From NCBI GenBank assembly GCA_003586115.2, contig QVOM02000034.1, forward strand, positions 107,087,510 through 107,151,509: a stretch of 64,000 nt of DNA. Reading direction: 5' to 3'. The notes under the pieces are model-generated. The model did not search any database. It had not been told where the DNA came from and was given only the letters and a program-made list of their open reading frames with translations. This document shows, piece after piece, positions 9,434 to 21,340 of this stretch; the first letter of the stretch is position 1; each line of letters begins with the position of its first letter. Position numbers and translations under genes: made by a program. The stretch comes from Salvator merianae. Taxonomy: Eukaryota; Chordata; Lepidosauria; Squamata; Teiidae.

Positions 9434-11517
9434 TAACTTTCAGCTGGAGCCTGTAAGACTACAGCTGCCTTGTTGTTTTAAGTAAGCAATCTTTACTGTT
9501 GGATACATTATATGCTTTAGATACAGTGCTGAAGTTCTGTAATTGATTTATTTAAGATTTTGTTTAATAAAATTTAATTCCTTTTATTAAACTTCAAGGT
9601 CTTCAAGCTACCCCTGCCCACCTTTCCTCAAGTTCAGCTCTTTAATTACATATCCTTTAAACCGAACCTCAGTTTTAAGATTCCTGCAAACTTGAGAATC
9701 CTTATATATGTGTTTGGATTAGAGGAGTTCTCATAACACGGAGCATAGAACATTATACAGTTAATAATTATGATTGATGATCCCCTCCTAGTATGTTGTG
9801 ATATGTTGCTAAATAGTGAGCAAGCTGTGGTGGCATAATCGGGGTGCCTCCAGATGCAGGCTAAAACCTGTAATTGTCCTGGCTATACTGGGAATGCCAG
9901 ATGTGATGCCAGCTTATTCAATGGATGACCTAATATATCAATATTATGTGAAAACTGATGACGATGCCTGGTTTCCCGTAATCATTCCCCTTTTCAGGCT
10001 GTCTGCCGGGAGGTTCTGAAATAAAGTCAAACTGTATAACCGGAAGGCAGCCAAGTGCACAAAATATAATAAAGGAAGTGGGGTGAACACTTGATTAGCT
10101 TTCTAGTAATATGACTCGACTTCATTCCAGCAACTCCTTGCAATCATCCAGGTAAGATGCTGCTTTTCACATCTACAAGGGGACAGCAAGAGGAAATTGC
10201 AGGATCTTCTTTATATCCCTCCGTGCTTCTTGCTGTCTGGAGGTTAATTCTCATCTGTTTGGGTAAAAAAGTTATGCAATGTTGATGATGGTGTTGTTGT
10301 TGTTTTTTTAATCCCAGGTTTTTTTAATCAAATCATATACAGTATTTTCATTTCTCAAGGGATTTTTCTGAGTGGGAGGTGTCCTAAAATTGTAAAATTG
10401 TATTAGATAACCATATTTTCAAATTGCATACCAAAGATCCATATACCCTTTCACTTGTCTGGAATACAAAGGTCTTCCACCTGTATTGATAAAGGCTGAG
10501 CGTTTCAGCATGAACTACTTTCTACATCAAATTATCATTGCCCGTTATATTGTTGCATGTTTACTGCATGCATCCAGTTAAGACGTTATGGTGAATTGAC
10601 ACCATAGAGACAGCATGACTGTCTAGCAAGTTGTGTATATATTAGGAGAACTAAGTGATAAGGAGGCCAGGCCCTACCTTTGCACACTGATTTTCTATAT
10701 TTAGAATTTCTTTTTGTTTGTTTTTTAAATGAGAGATCATTCTAGCATCCAACTTCCACCTGCTCAATGTCATCGTACAGAAAAAGGTTTATGTCCTTGA
10801 TTATGATGAATATGTAAATGGAACCAAATTCAGTGGAAGAATACAATCACTCACTGAAATACATGACAGCTTCAAATATATACACAGGTGCATCAGTGAT
10901 TATTTATAGACCTTGTATTTGAATCTTGTTATCCTTATCTCTTCACTCCCACATGATTCGTGCATCTCAGACTGGTCATAATAGTTTTTTAGTCACTGCT
11001 GAAGAATAAAACATGTTGAATATGGATCAGTGCTACATTTATTTATTTATTATTTATTTATTTAAAAAGAATAAAACTGTAGAAGTCAGTAGCAAAGATA
11101 GCTTCTCAACTCTCACTGAGAAGAGATCTAGTAAAACCCAAATGAAGAGTATGGCTGTCTTGCAAATGGAGAATCTTGACTATCAGTGGTTGCCAACAAA
11201 TACAAAAGAAAGGTGTTAGTCTGAGCTGTAATAAGTTTGTTAGTAAACTAACTCCAGACTGAATTAAACCAGCTCTGATTCTGATCAGTTAATTGTTCTG
11301 ACCTTTTTCTATGTCTGGAGATCTGATTTTTAGTGGCAGATAAAAGCAATCCTATAAGTGGCTTATGGCCAAGCTTCTCATTGAGTCCTCTGAATATTAA
11401 TAATAAACATAATTCTGGAGATAACGCAGTTGGTTCATTTGGAAACCTCAGCATCTCATTTTGCACTGCTTGCCTAAAACATTGTACCCATTCTCAGGTC
11501 CACCACAGATGAAAATA
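9434..11517. other. Anonymous intron
   Basis: No exon, RNA or recognised transposable element. A (TTTA)-rich patch is at 11,037-11,063. Small open frames (such as 9,816-10,019) show no recognisable domain. Confidence 0.5.
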
Positions 11518-11702
11518 GATCTCTTTCTGCACTGGGCATTATTTCAAATTATATTCTGGAATAGGGTCCTACCATCTGCTTGCTGGTGCAGACCTATGGC
11601 AGACTTTGTCCGGGATCTACCGTGGTCTTGTACTGACATTTGAATGGCAGACCCATGTTCTGGGATATAATCTGGAATAAGGCCCAGATTCCTTTTTGAG
11701 CC
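11518..11702. mobile_element. Group B MITE, diverged full copy
   Basis: Starts GATCTCTTTCTGCACTGGGC and ends in a decayed GAGCC end, with long inverted arms reading ATTATATTCTGGAATAGGG and, inverted, TTCTGGGATATAATCTGG. Same design as the copies at 26,454 and 34,249. Confidence 0.65.
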
Positions 11703-14121
11703 TTATATTTCTAAAACAAAGTTGATTTTTCTTGGCATATGTAAGCAAGTTGGGGGAGAGAGACCTATGCCATTTATGAATTATTTAGGTCTTGGTTGTT
11801 TTACATTAGCTATATTACTGAACAGATCTGTGACATTCAAGTCACAGTTCCATTCCACCTTTGAAAACTGTAGCCTAAGGTCTTTCCCCCAAGAAATTTT
11901 CAATCCCACCAGGGTGGATTGTTGCTGTTTCTGAAAAATCTTGTGTATGGTGGTTGCTAAGCCCCAGCTGGAACAATCGCATCTCTCCAGCAACTTTTCA
12001 AATGGCAATAATTGACTGAGGGTTGTTTTTTGGGCTTTGCGCTAGCATAGAAAGGAAATTAAAGAATGAATGGTAAGCCATGAAAGTGAAAGAGACTCCA
12101 AGTGTTGGAAAAATAACACTCCATCCTTAAGCATGCTTTTAGAATCATAAAAATCTTTAAGTTTCTTAAAGCTGGCATCCTTTAGGTATTCCCATTGATG
12201 AGTGGACAATAGAGTGATTGTATCCATACACTTAAAGGAGCCACAAGGGAGCAGCATGAAGTAAGGAAATTTTTCCATTTAAACCAGCATTGTAGCATAT
12301 CCTTCAAGGTGGGACTTCATGCTATCTCAGAAATTTTGGTTGAGGTTCCAAACAAGAGGGGTTCTTTCTTTCTTGAGAGTCCTTACTGTTCCATATAAAC
12401 CCACATGGGAGGGCTGGGATCCCAAAATTGAAGAAATTATTTAATCATGAAATATTCATGATATTGTGATAGCTTGTTACCCAGCCCCTGGCAACAATGG
12501 GCTTCATAATAATGGATTTAGCAAACCTTGGTTCTCTCCCTCTCCTGGGAAACACTTCAAAATGAGTTTCCCATTGAGTCAAGTACTGGGCAGGAGAGGA
12601 GATTGGGAGTGTTTCTAACAAATACATAAACTGTGGAAGTATCTTCATTTTTTTTCAGCATGGCCTGTCATCCCCGTATGGGCAGAGGCTTTTGGCATAG
12701 CTGTTGTATATTTTCTTTTTCTTTCTTCCATACTGAGCTGTAATTCTTTAAAAGATTGTTCTTCAAATTCTTAGGGAGCAACATTCCTAGGTATTTTAAA
12801 AAATCATTTCTTAACATAAAGCCTGATATCATCTGGAGAGTTAGCTGATGTCTGGGGGTGGGGGGAGTGTTTTGGAACAAAATGTAACATCTATTTCTAT
12901 TCACATGTACTCCCCCCCCCCAAAAAAAAACACCAAAAAACTCCCAAAGAACAATTTTAAAGGCAATCTTGGAATAGTGCTACTTAATATCAGGCATGGT
13001 CTGCAAGCCAGAAGCAGTGTGGCAATGTTGAGAGGCAAAATAGCATTGGTGAGACATGTTTTATCACAGTAGACCTATCTTTGATTCATAACAGATCCAG
13101 CCTGGCCTGGTGGAATCAAAAGTGTTCCAAAGTGAGGAACCAATTGCTGTCCTGCCAGGTCAATATTGCTGCCCACTGCTGCTTGAAATGTTTAGTTTCC
13201 AACATTTGAAGGACTTATTAGTTTGTGTTGGACTTACTGTACTCTTGCCCACTGAATTTTGCATGTTCTGAAATTCAGATCAGTCTGTCTTTAGATATGT
13301 GATATTTATGCACCTTGGGCACAAGGTTGACCATTTGGCTTAGCTACAGAGATGCATTTGGCAGCTAGACTGGGAACTCCTTGAATTCCACAGTGGAAGC
13401 AAGGCAAAAAGGAGACATTATCTACAGTTCCATACTGGAAAAAGTTTATATTTTGGTATCATAAATTAGAAATGCAGATTTAAATGTCTTAGATAGGAAT
13501 CACTGCATGTATAGTAGAGAATGTGTAGAAATGGAATAGAATTAATTTAGAAGTAGACACATGCAAAATCTGGAACAGCACTTGTACCTGAGCTTCAGCT
13601 ACTACAAGAAGAAAAAATGCTAATGGTGCTTCTGTGGAAAAAAAAAAAAAAGTGTTGGTCCTTTGTTAAGTTTAAGGGGAAGCCACTTTCATTTTTCTCA
13701 GAGTCTTTGAAGGAAAAGTATTTAGTCCAGGATTTTCAATACAGTCTCAATCTGCCCTCTATGAGTGTCTCTGTGTAAGGGCAGCATCTTATCCAAACTC
13801 CACTTTGTTGCCTCTGTTAAATATTTTATTTCTCTACACTGGCTATTCAGCTGATCTTGTGGAGGCACTACATGGCAACCCCTGCTTGATCAGAACTTGT
13901 CTTGAGGTTGATTTCTACTCCATCTCTTAAGAATGCTCCATTGCTAAAGTATTCCTTGGCTTCACATCCTCAGACACCAGTTTCTAAAGAAAGATTAGGT
14001 CAACTTTTTTTTCCTGCCCTTGTAGACAAATCCTTTCCAGATATCTACTGAAGTGGTGTATACAGAATCTGTTCTTTCCAGTTTTCCTATCTAGGATTTC
14101 ATTGTAAAGCAGTTAGAAGTG
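11703..14121. other. Anonymous intron
   Basis: No gene or recognised element. A C10-A9 tract lies at 12,912-12,930 and a 14-base A run near 13,637-13,650. Confidence 0.5.
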
Positions 14122-14123
14122 CT

Positions 14124-15664
14124 CAGTTGCCATGAAAAATATTTCCCCCCTTCCTGATTTCTTCAATTTTTGCATATTTATCACACTGAATTGTTTCAGG
14201 CCTTTAAACAAAATCTGATACAAGACAATATAGTTTTCAAATGAGCATTTCATTTATTGAAGGAAAAAAGTTATCCAACACCTATATTACCCATATGAAA
14301 AAGTAATTGCCCTCTTAGTTATTCAGTAAACCAATGAACTAAATTTAGTTGACAATTGACCTCAATCAGATGAGGTACACCCAGGCTTGACTACTGCCTA
14401 CCCTGTTGAATCCCAATCATCACTGAAACAGAACATTCGCAGCAATGTGGAGTAGGCTAAAAGGTCTCAACAAGCACCGCACACTGCTGGGTTCAAAAGA
14501 AATTCCAGAAATGAGAATGAAAATTAAGGCCCTGGGATTCTAGCAAACTACAATGAGAACCATTATCTCCAAATCGGGAAAGCTAGGAACAGTAGCGACT
14601 CTTCCTTGAAGTGGCTGGCCTACCAAGAGTGATGACTCATCTAGGAAATCATAAAAGATCTCAGATGAACATCTAAGGAACTTCAAGTCTCATCAAGTAA
14701 GGTCAGCATTCAAGATTCCACCATTAGAAAGTTACTAGACAAAAAATGGTATCCATGGGGGAGTTGCAAGGTGAAACCAGTGCTAACCAAGAGGAACATA
14801 AAGTTCATCTGACATTTGCTAAGACACCTCAATAGCTCCCAAATCTTTTGGGATAATGTTCTGTGGTCTGAAAATGTTCTGTGGAGTTGAAAGTGGAACT
14901 TTTTGGAAGATACGGATCCTGCTGCATCTGACGTAAAGCTAACACGGCATTCCACAATAAAAACAACAACCATGAGTCAAATATGGTGGTGGTAGTGTGA
15001 TGGTGTGGGAGTGCTTTTCTGCTTCAGGGCCTGGGCAACTAGTCATAATTGACAGAACCATAAATGTTATATTCTTCCAGTAAATCCTGAAGGATAATGT
15101 CTGGTCATCAGTCCATGGTCTGAGACTCAAACACAGTTGGGTTATGCAGCAAGATAACAATCTGAAACACAAGAGCAAGTCCACCTCCGAATGTCTCAAA
15201 AGAAACAAATTTAAAGTTTTGGAGTGGCCTGGTCAAAGTTCTGATTTAAACCTCATTGAGCTGCTATGACAGGACCATAAACAGGCAGTTCATGTTCAAA
15301 AGCCCTCTAGTACGGCTGAATTAAAGTAATTCTGCAAAGAAGAATGGACCAGTATTCCTCAACAGTCATGTGAAAGACTGATCTCCATTTATACGAAACA
15401 TTTGGTTGCAGTTGTTGCTGCTAACAAAGGCACAATCAGGTATTAGATTTAGCTGAGCAATTACTGTTTCACATGGGTGATATAGCTGACGGATAGCCTT
15501 TTTCCTTCAATAAATGAAACATTCATTTGAAAGCTGTATTGTGTTTACTCAGGTTGTCTTTGTCTCATATTAAATTTTCTTTGAAGATCTGAAACAATTA
15601 AGTGGAACAGATATGCAAACATAGAAGAAATCAGGAAGGGGGCAAATATTCCTTCACAGCGCTA
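14124..15664 (+). mobile_element. Tc1-like DNA transposon, near full length, inactive
   Basis: Inverted ends of roughly 200 bp: the left starts near CAGTTGCCATGAAAAATATT and the right is its inverse ending near 15,664. Both contain CCCCCTTCCTGATTTCTTC, ATTGTTTCAG and, further in, TTTCATTTATTGAAGG. These match the vertebrate Tc1-type end usually read as GTGAAAAAGTATTTGCCCCC. The interior is the wreck of a transposase on the + strand with recognisable pieces of the DDE domain: VWECFSASGPGQL near 15,004, MQQDNNLKHKS near 15,144 (second catalytic Asp) and WPGQSSDLNLIELL near 15,225 (catalytic Glu). Several stops and frame breaks separate them, so no protein can be made. The outermost bases and the TA duplications have decayed, so ends are good to a few bases. 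Confidence 0.9.
14840..15450 (+). pseudogene. Decayed Tc1-family transposase (catalytic half)
   Basis: Transposase remnant inside the Tc1-like element. In life the enzyme binds the terminal repeats and cuts and pastes the element at TA. Readable + strand pieces are SGPGQLVIIDRTINV, QQDNNLKHKSKST, NKFKVLEWPGQSSDLNLIE and the C-terminal KHLVAVVAANKGTIRY, with intervening stops (for example after the Glu-containing motif). The N-terminal helix-turn-helix half (about 14,430-14,840) is too eroded to read with confidence. Confidence 0.75.
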
Positions 15665-15961
15665 TATCTGTGGTTTTGTGCCTTTATTTAGCTACTGTAG
15701 AAATATCTTACGAGGATAAATTTCTTATTCCTCTTTGATACAGGTGAAAAAGTATGCAACTTGTGGACAGCAAAGTTGTTCTGTACATACTTGCTTTTAA
15801 TCCCTTCAGCCAAACTCTATACGGTATCCTACAGAGATTATTTTTATGTGAGGAGGTATCCTAAAACTGTAAAAGTATCCTTCACAATCGTATATTTGGA
15901 ACTGCATACAAAAAATACTTCTGCTCTTTCACTTAGCATGGGGATAGAGTTACCCCATTTT

Positions 15962-16650
15962 TATGAATTTTAGATTCAACAAACAAACATATCCAACCAA
16001 CTTAACATTCATACCAACTCCAGAACATTTTCTTATTTACATACCTTCCAAACTTAAAAAAAAAGAAAAAATTGCACGTCTTCTTGTCTCTTTATATTAT
16101 ACCTTATTCAGTGAACCTTTAAAACATCAAGGAGAAAGCTTCTTTTAAAAGTGCATGCACTTTTTTTTTTATCCTTGAGGCCACTGTTAATAACTGGCTC
16201 CATTCCTCTTTGATTAATCCTTTGTTTTTATTGCCAGACATTATCTCTCTTTTTTCATTACTTATTTCATCAATAAAAAACTCCAACAGCTTTTCATACC
16301 AGATATTTATCCTTAAATTTCTCTATATTTCTAGTTTGTTTGCAATTGTCCATTGTGCTGCACAGATCATATATTTAACCAATATTTTATTTTTAAACTT
16401 ATTGTTTTTACCATAAAATATTCCTAAGATACCCAGCTCAGGGGTCAAATTTATTGGGACCTCCATTAAATCCCTCATTTCTTTTTTCAACTTCCATTCA
16501 GAACTGGTTTATTTTCTCACTGGACCACTGCATATATAAGTAGACAGCCCTGTCCTTTCACCCTCACCAACATCTGATGGGTAATTTTTGATTAATTTTT
16601 ACTAGCTTATATGGAGTTATGTACCATATTGTAATATTTTGGCTTGTGTG
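15962..16650 (-). mobile_element. L1-type LINE, ORF2 C-terminal fragment (antisense)
   Basis: Read on the - strand, the block gives stop-riddled pieces resembling the C-terminal region of L1 ORF2, beyond the reverse transcriptase. The low-complexity A-rich (sense) composition also resembles the clearer L1 fragments at 41,590 and 53,965. The match is weaker here. Confidence 0.45.
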
Positions 16651-16707
16651 TTTAAAATGGCATTAACATTTCCATATACTACTTGCTATTCTTGTTTTGG
16701 GTACTAT

Positions 16708-17160
16708 GGGCTTTCTTTACTTAGGGTGCAGTTCCAGATCTGTAGATCTGGTTCAGGCAAGCACTGGTCCTGATTTGTTCTAGACCAGCTCCCATGCCGG
16801 CTCCAAAGCTTGTGCAAGCTTTGGAGCTGACCCCAATGCCCAGGAATGAAAGTTCCTGGTCTCGGAGCCATCAGGGTACCATTTTGCTGATACAACAACA
16901 TGCATCACTTAAATGGCCCCCCCATGACTCTAGTATATTGGTAGGCCTTGTTATTAAAGCCTATTGATGTTCTGTACCAGGAGCGGACCAGGATGTCATT
17001 TTGCCCCTCCTGATCCAGAATCCGCTCCGTATTGTGCCGATGGACCATGCCAGCAGTGGCTAGTGTGTGTGTGCGGCTTTCTATTTTGCACCTGCGTGAG
17101 ACCAAAAGAGGCCCAGAAGAGGCCTATGTTCTGCACTAGACATAAATGCCGAAAAGCCCC
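16708..17160. mobile_element. Group A MITE-like element
   Basis: Starts GGGCTTTCTTTACTTAGG and ends near TGCCGAAAAGCCCC. Internal phrases match the copy at 23,932: CCAGGAATGAAAGTTCCTGG (the small palindrome), CTAGTATATTGGTAGG, GACCAAAAGAGGCCCAGAAG. Together the two define a subgroup within group A. No coding capacity. Confidence 0.65.
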
Positions 17161-17164
17161 ATGA

Positions 17165-17218
17165 CTTCCTTCCTTCCTTCCTTCCTTCCTTCCTTCCTTC
17201 CTTCCTTCCTTCCTTCCT
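17165..17218. repeat. (TTCC)n microsatellite
   Basis: About 13 uninterrupted TTCC units immediately after the right end of the group A element. Confidence 0.95.
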
Positions 17219-18079
17219 CTATCTCCATATAAAATAGTATTTGGAACATGATATCATAATCTGATTGGGTCCATGGATGATGCTATCTGGTTCTGCATGA
17301 ATGAACTCACCAACTGTTCTCTGAACTTGTTTCTTCTGTGAAATAATTGGATTAGCTGAGGTCATGTTCATTTTCACTATCATAGTTTCTAGTTTAACCA
17401 TTACAATGCATACACATTTTCTGGTTGGATAATAACATTTAATTTGATTCTCTTGGATCCAATAGGCAAGTTGCAAGTCCAGAATTACAGGGCATAATAA
17501 TGTCCAACAGATAATATGCTTTTGTCCATAAATTATTATTCAGGTTAAATATACATAGCATGAAGCATTCACAATACAGCTTCTTCCTGAAATATACTAT
17601 TAGATTAATGATTAAGCTGAACTTAATTGTACATAAGCAATTATAGCTGATTGTGGATTTTCCGGTGAAAATATTAAGTTGGAAAGAATGATGCTAGAAC
17701 GTTAACTTCGGTACCTCTTTTGCTGCATCAAACCAAAATCCACTTGTGGGGCTGGTTAAATGTGTACCTGGAGGTTTGACAGAGCCCTCCAGCTCCCTCT
17801 TCTTTCAAGTGCCTCCTGATTCGGGTGATGACATAAAAAGTGGGGAGAAATAAACACATAACTAGTGGTGCAATTCACTTAATTCTGTGAGATCGTAGTG
17901 ACTAAGGCTAGATAATAATCACTATAAGTACTGATCATTAACACAAAAGATATGTTCATTTTTATAATTTATAGTCTACCATTCCTGTATAAAAACGTAG
18001 GTCAAAAATCCAGAACTATTTAACATTACACAATTTAAAACATAAATATGAAATAATATGGAAGAGACCTGGTCTACCA
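17219..18079. other. Anonymous intron
   Basis: No gene or recognised repeat. Confidence 0.5.
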
Positions 18080-18780
18080 ATGTAAGTTGTTGGAGCTGTG
18101 GAGGAAAGACCGAATCTTAACAAAACTTTGGTGTACAAAATTATGTTGTATGAGGAAGGCTGTATGTTCATAAGTGATCTAAAGTTAGGAGTGATCAATG
18201 AAATGGTCAGGTTTGATGATGGCACCATGCTGTCAGAGTGATAAAAATAAATAAATAAAAGAAGTTGTGAAGAGCTCCCAAAAAATCTTGACAGATTGAA
18301 GGAATGGGCATCAAAATGACAGGTGCTGTTCAGTCTAAAGAAGGGTCAAGTGGTGCTCACTGGAGTATTGAATCCTAACCACATGTATACAGTAATGGGA
18401 TCTGAGCTGCCTTTGGCTAACCACTGGTAAATACTTCAATGAAAAATATGACCAAAGGTGTGTCAGCTAAAGGTTGCAACATTTGGGACTTTTTATTTTG
18501 GAAAAGAGACTAGTGAGAAGAGACATGGTAGAGGTGTATAATCTTATGCATGGTGGGAAAAATGTGCATAAGGAAAAGTTCTTCATCTTCCCTAGGATAG
18601 GAGTCAATCAATGATACTTAAAACTTGAAAGAATCAGGACAGATAAAAGAAAGTGTTTCTTTACCCACTGCTGAGTTAGATTATGAAATTCACTTTGATT
18701 ACTTATTGCATGGCCACCAGCTTCAATGGCTTCAAAAAGGTATAGAAAAATTCATAGTGAGCATCAGTGTTTCCTCTGAT
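18080..18780 (+). mobile_element. CR1-type LINE fragment (reverse transcriptase C-terminal part)
   Basis: The sense frame gives ISDLKLGVINEMVRFDDGTM, where the catalytic FADD of the reverse transcriptase is degraded to FDDG. It is followed by NLDRLKEWASK, by GVLNPNHMYT, then by the distal ORF2 part LEKRLVRRDMVEVYNLMHGG and, near the end, ESVSLPTAELDYEIHF. The order is right for a CR1-clade LINE; several stops and a small AAAT insertion (18,243-18,260) show it is dead. Confidence 0.75.
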
Positions 18781-19203
18781 TTGTGCAGTGGGGAACATGG
18801 CTGGTTAAAATGAGGTCTTCTCATAGATGGCAGCTCATTCTGAGATGTGGCCGTGTCTCTGCTTCTAAGTTGGAGGCACCCTCTGGTGCAGCGAGCAAGG
18901 TGTTTCATTGAAGGCAGAAAATCGTGGAAGGTACCTGCGACCACGATCATGCCTTTAATGGAGGCAGCATGCTTGCCATGGCATGCCTCTTGACACCACG
19001 ACTGCAGATGCAGAAGATTAATGCCTGTCTGTAGGCTTGATTCCGTCATTTTTGCAGGTTTCTGAAGGCTTTCTAAAGCAAGCAAAGAACCAAAGGAAGG
19101 GGAAGGGGCAGGTACCTAGATAAGAAATTGAAGGCATAGCTTCCAGGAAGACATGGCAGAATTACAACTCTCAGGGCTTGCTGCTGGCTAATGAAAAGAA
19201 CTT
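18781..19203. other. Anonymous intron
   Basis: No gene or clear repeat. An antisense frame over 18,732-19,085 (117 codons) has no recognisable domain and partly overlaps the CR1 remnant. Confidence 0.45.
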
Positions 19204-19615
19204 GAGCCTTGCTGCACTTACCTTGACATGATCTGGATCAGTAGGTCAGAACCACGCAACACCTTCTGGTCCGGATCATGGTAAGGCTTGAACTGGAACA
19301 GCACTGCCTTCACAACCCAGCCCCCAAACTCACACATACGTGGGAGCTGGCTTCCGAGTGCTCTGATGGCTGCAAGTGAAAGTGCCTAGCCTCGGGGGCC
19401 CTATTCAGCAGTGTGCTTTAGTGTGCCTCTGAAATGGACAAAAGACCCTTAGAGATGGTCGTGGGTGGCCCATGTGTTCTCATCTCATCTCTAACCCACC
19501 TTTTCTCATCTAGAATGTTCAGGAGATGGGGGAGGGGCAGATTGGCCTGGGATCAATCCGACCTGTGAACCATCTCAGGGGATTTTTTTTTTTCTTAATT
19601 GCATGTGAATGCAGC
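19204..19615. mobile_element. Group A MITE-like element, right end decayed
   Basis: The left end GAGCCTTGCTGCACTTACC is clear, followed by the group A phrases ATCTGGATCAGTAGG, GTGCCTAGCCTCGGGGG and CAGCAGTGTGCTTTAG. The inverse right end is not recognisable, so the end coordinate is approximate. Confidence 0.55.
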
Positions 19616-21164
19616 CTCACAACGCAGTTTGATATGTTCTCTCACACATGAGCATGAAATATGTTATCTAAAGTGTGTAAATCTACAATTAAAAAACCTG
19701 TTTCCATATTGGCTGGGTCTGCAGCTCTTCCCCTCTCCCTGGTGCCTTCATTAGTGTTAACTGTTTCACTAACCAATAAAATCATGTATCCATAAAAATG
19801 ATTTGTGATGGAGCAAAACAACACAAATGGTTTTTGTGGCAGATTAGAGGTCCTTCTAGGTGATTCATAGTGTCAATGAAAGAACAGGCCCTGCCTTCAC
19901 TTAGCAGAGAACACTAAAATCCAGGATGAAACTAAAACAAAATAACAATGTAGGAATTGGCTGGTAATACAAATGAATTCTTAGGAAAACATATAAACTT
20001 TTATTATATTTTGAACATTCCTATCTTGCGTTCTGGAAATGTTCCAGAAGTGGCTCTCAAAAAAGTGAAATCTATATAGATAAAAGAATTCCCCCCCATC
20101 CCTGCAAATCCCATTATTAAAACTGAACATTGAACAAATGGTTGAAACTTAATTTTGGGAGCTCCACTTATAAAAGGAAGAAAAGTAATATTCCTTGCAT
20201 TTTCATGACTGTAGTATTAGAAGAGAAGGATTAAAAAATCCAATTAAGGTGTAGAAATTGGTAGGGAGATCTTACAGACATAGCTACATTCTTCATAGAA
20301 TGGCCATAATCAATTCTGTTGTCGTAAGATTTCAGACTGTTATCTTATCTGCTGTTATAACTGAAGAGTATCCTTACATAGGAATGGAAAAGAAATGTGC
20401 AAAAGCCAAAATAAAATATGAATCAGGCATTATTTGATTATCGATGCAGCTGAGGAGCAAAGCCAGTAACAGGTGCTTACATTCTCTAAGCTACATGAGT
20501 GAAGAATAATAATAAAAAGGAATAATACTGAAATATTAATTTATAATGAAACCAATAGTATTAACAAGGTTTATAAATCCAAATAAATTCTGACACTAGC
20601 CAATAATATTGGTAGGGCCAATAAATACATTCAGTTAACACAGTTGAATGTACTGCAGCTACTTTAATGCATGATTGCATGAACTGGATGCCTTGGGATG
20701 TTTAGTGGCAACAACAGAAACATGCCTGGAACATGGTCTGCTTATTTTGCAGAACTCTAAAAAGGAGGAACACTGAGGATACAAAACTGAAAGGAAATGA
20801 AGTTGGAAAGATGCTGAAATTAAACAGTAGTAGAATTGCATTTGTATCATATACGACATAGTCAAAAGAATGCCTTAGACCACTACATGGATAGAAAGCT
20901 GAAGTCAAGACAGAAGAAATTATATATCTTAGTTTGAGAATGATACTCCTTTTCTTGGAGGGCTGCCTAGTCTAAGGTCATGTATCCGCATGCCATACTG
21001 GAGATGCCTGGGGTTGGGTGCCTCCGTGGAAACATCCTCTCCGAAACATGGGTAGGCACTTCCACATCTCCTTTCCTGGCACAGCAGGACATCCAGGACA
21101 TCACATGCTGCTACTAACGTAGGAACACAACATGCCAGATGCTTTCCAGCAGCATCAGGTGGGA
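19616..21164. other. Anonymous intron
   Basis: AT-rich sequence without a recognised gene or repeat. Confidence 0.5.
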
Positions 21165-21340
21165 TAAGAACACAAAGAGAGTCCTGCTAGATCGGGTCAC
21201 AACCCATCTAATCCTGCATCCTGGCTCACACAGTGGCCCATCATTGCTTCTTAGAAGTCTCAAGCACAAAAGCAAAACTTCAACTGCTCTTGATTTCCTG
21301 CAAATGGCCTTTAGAGCCACGGCCCTGGTCTCTGTTTGAA
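21165..21340 (-). mobile_element. CR1-type LINE 3' end fragment (antisense)
   Basis: AAGAACACAAAGAGAGTCC, TCCTGCATCCTGGCTCACAC and AGTGGCCCATCATTGC are the opening phrases shared with the antisense CR1 copies at 38,015 and 54,870. Only the most 3' part of the element (in its sense direction) is present. Confidence 0.7.

Noticed and set aside
9816..10019. Small frame MSKLWWHNRGAS... as a possible hidden exon
   Set aside because: No flanking splice signals in frame and no similarity to DPYD exon 2, 3 or 5 peptides.
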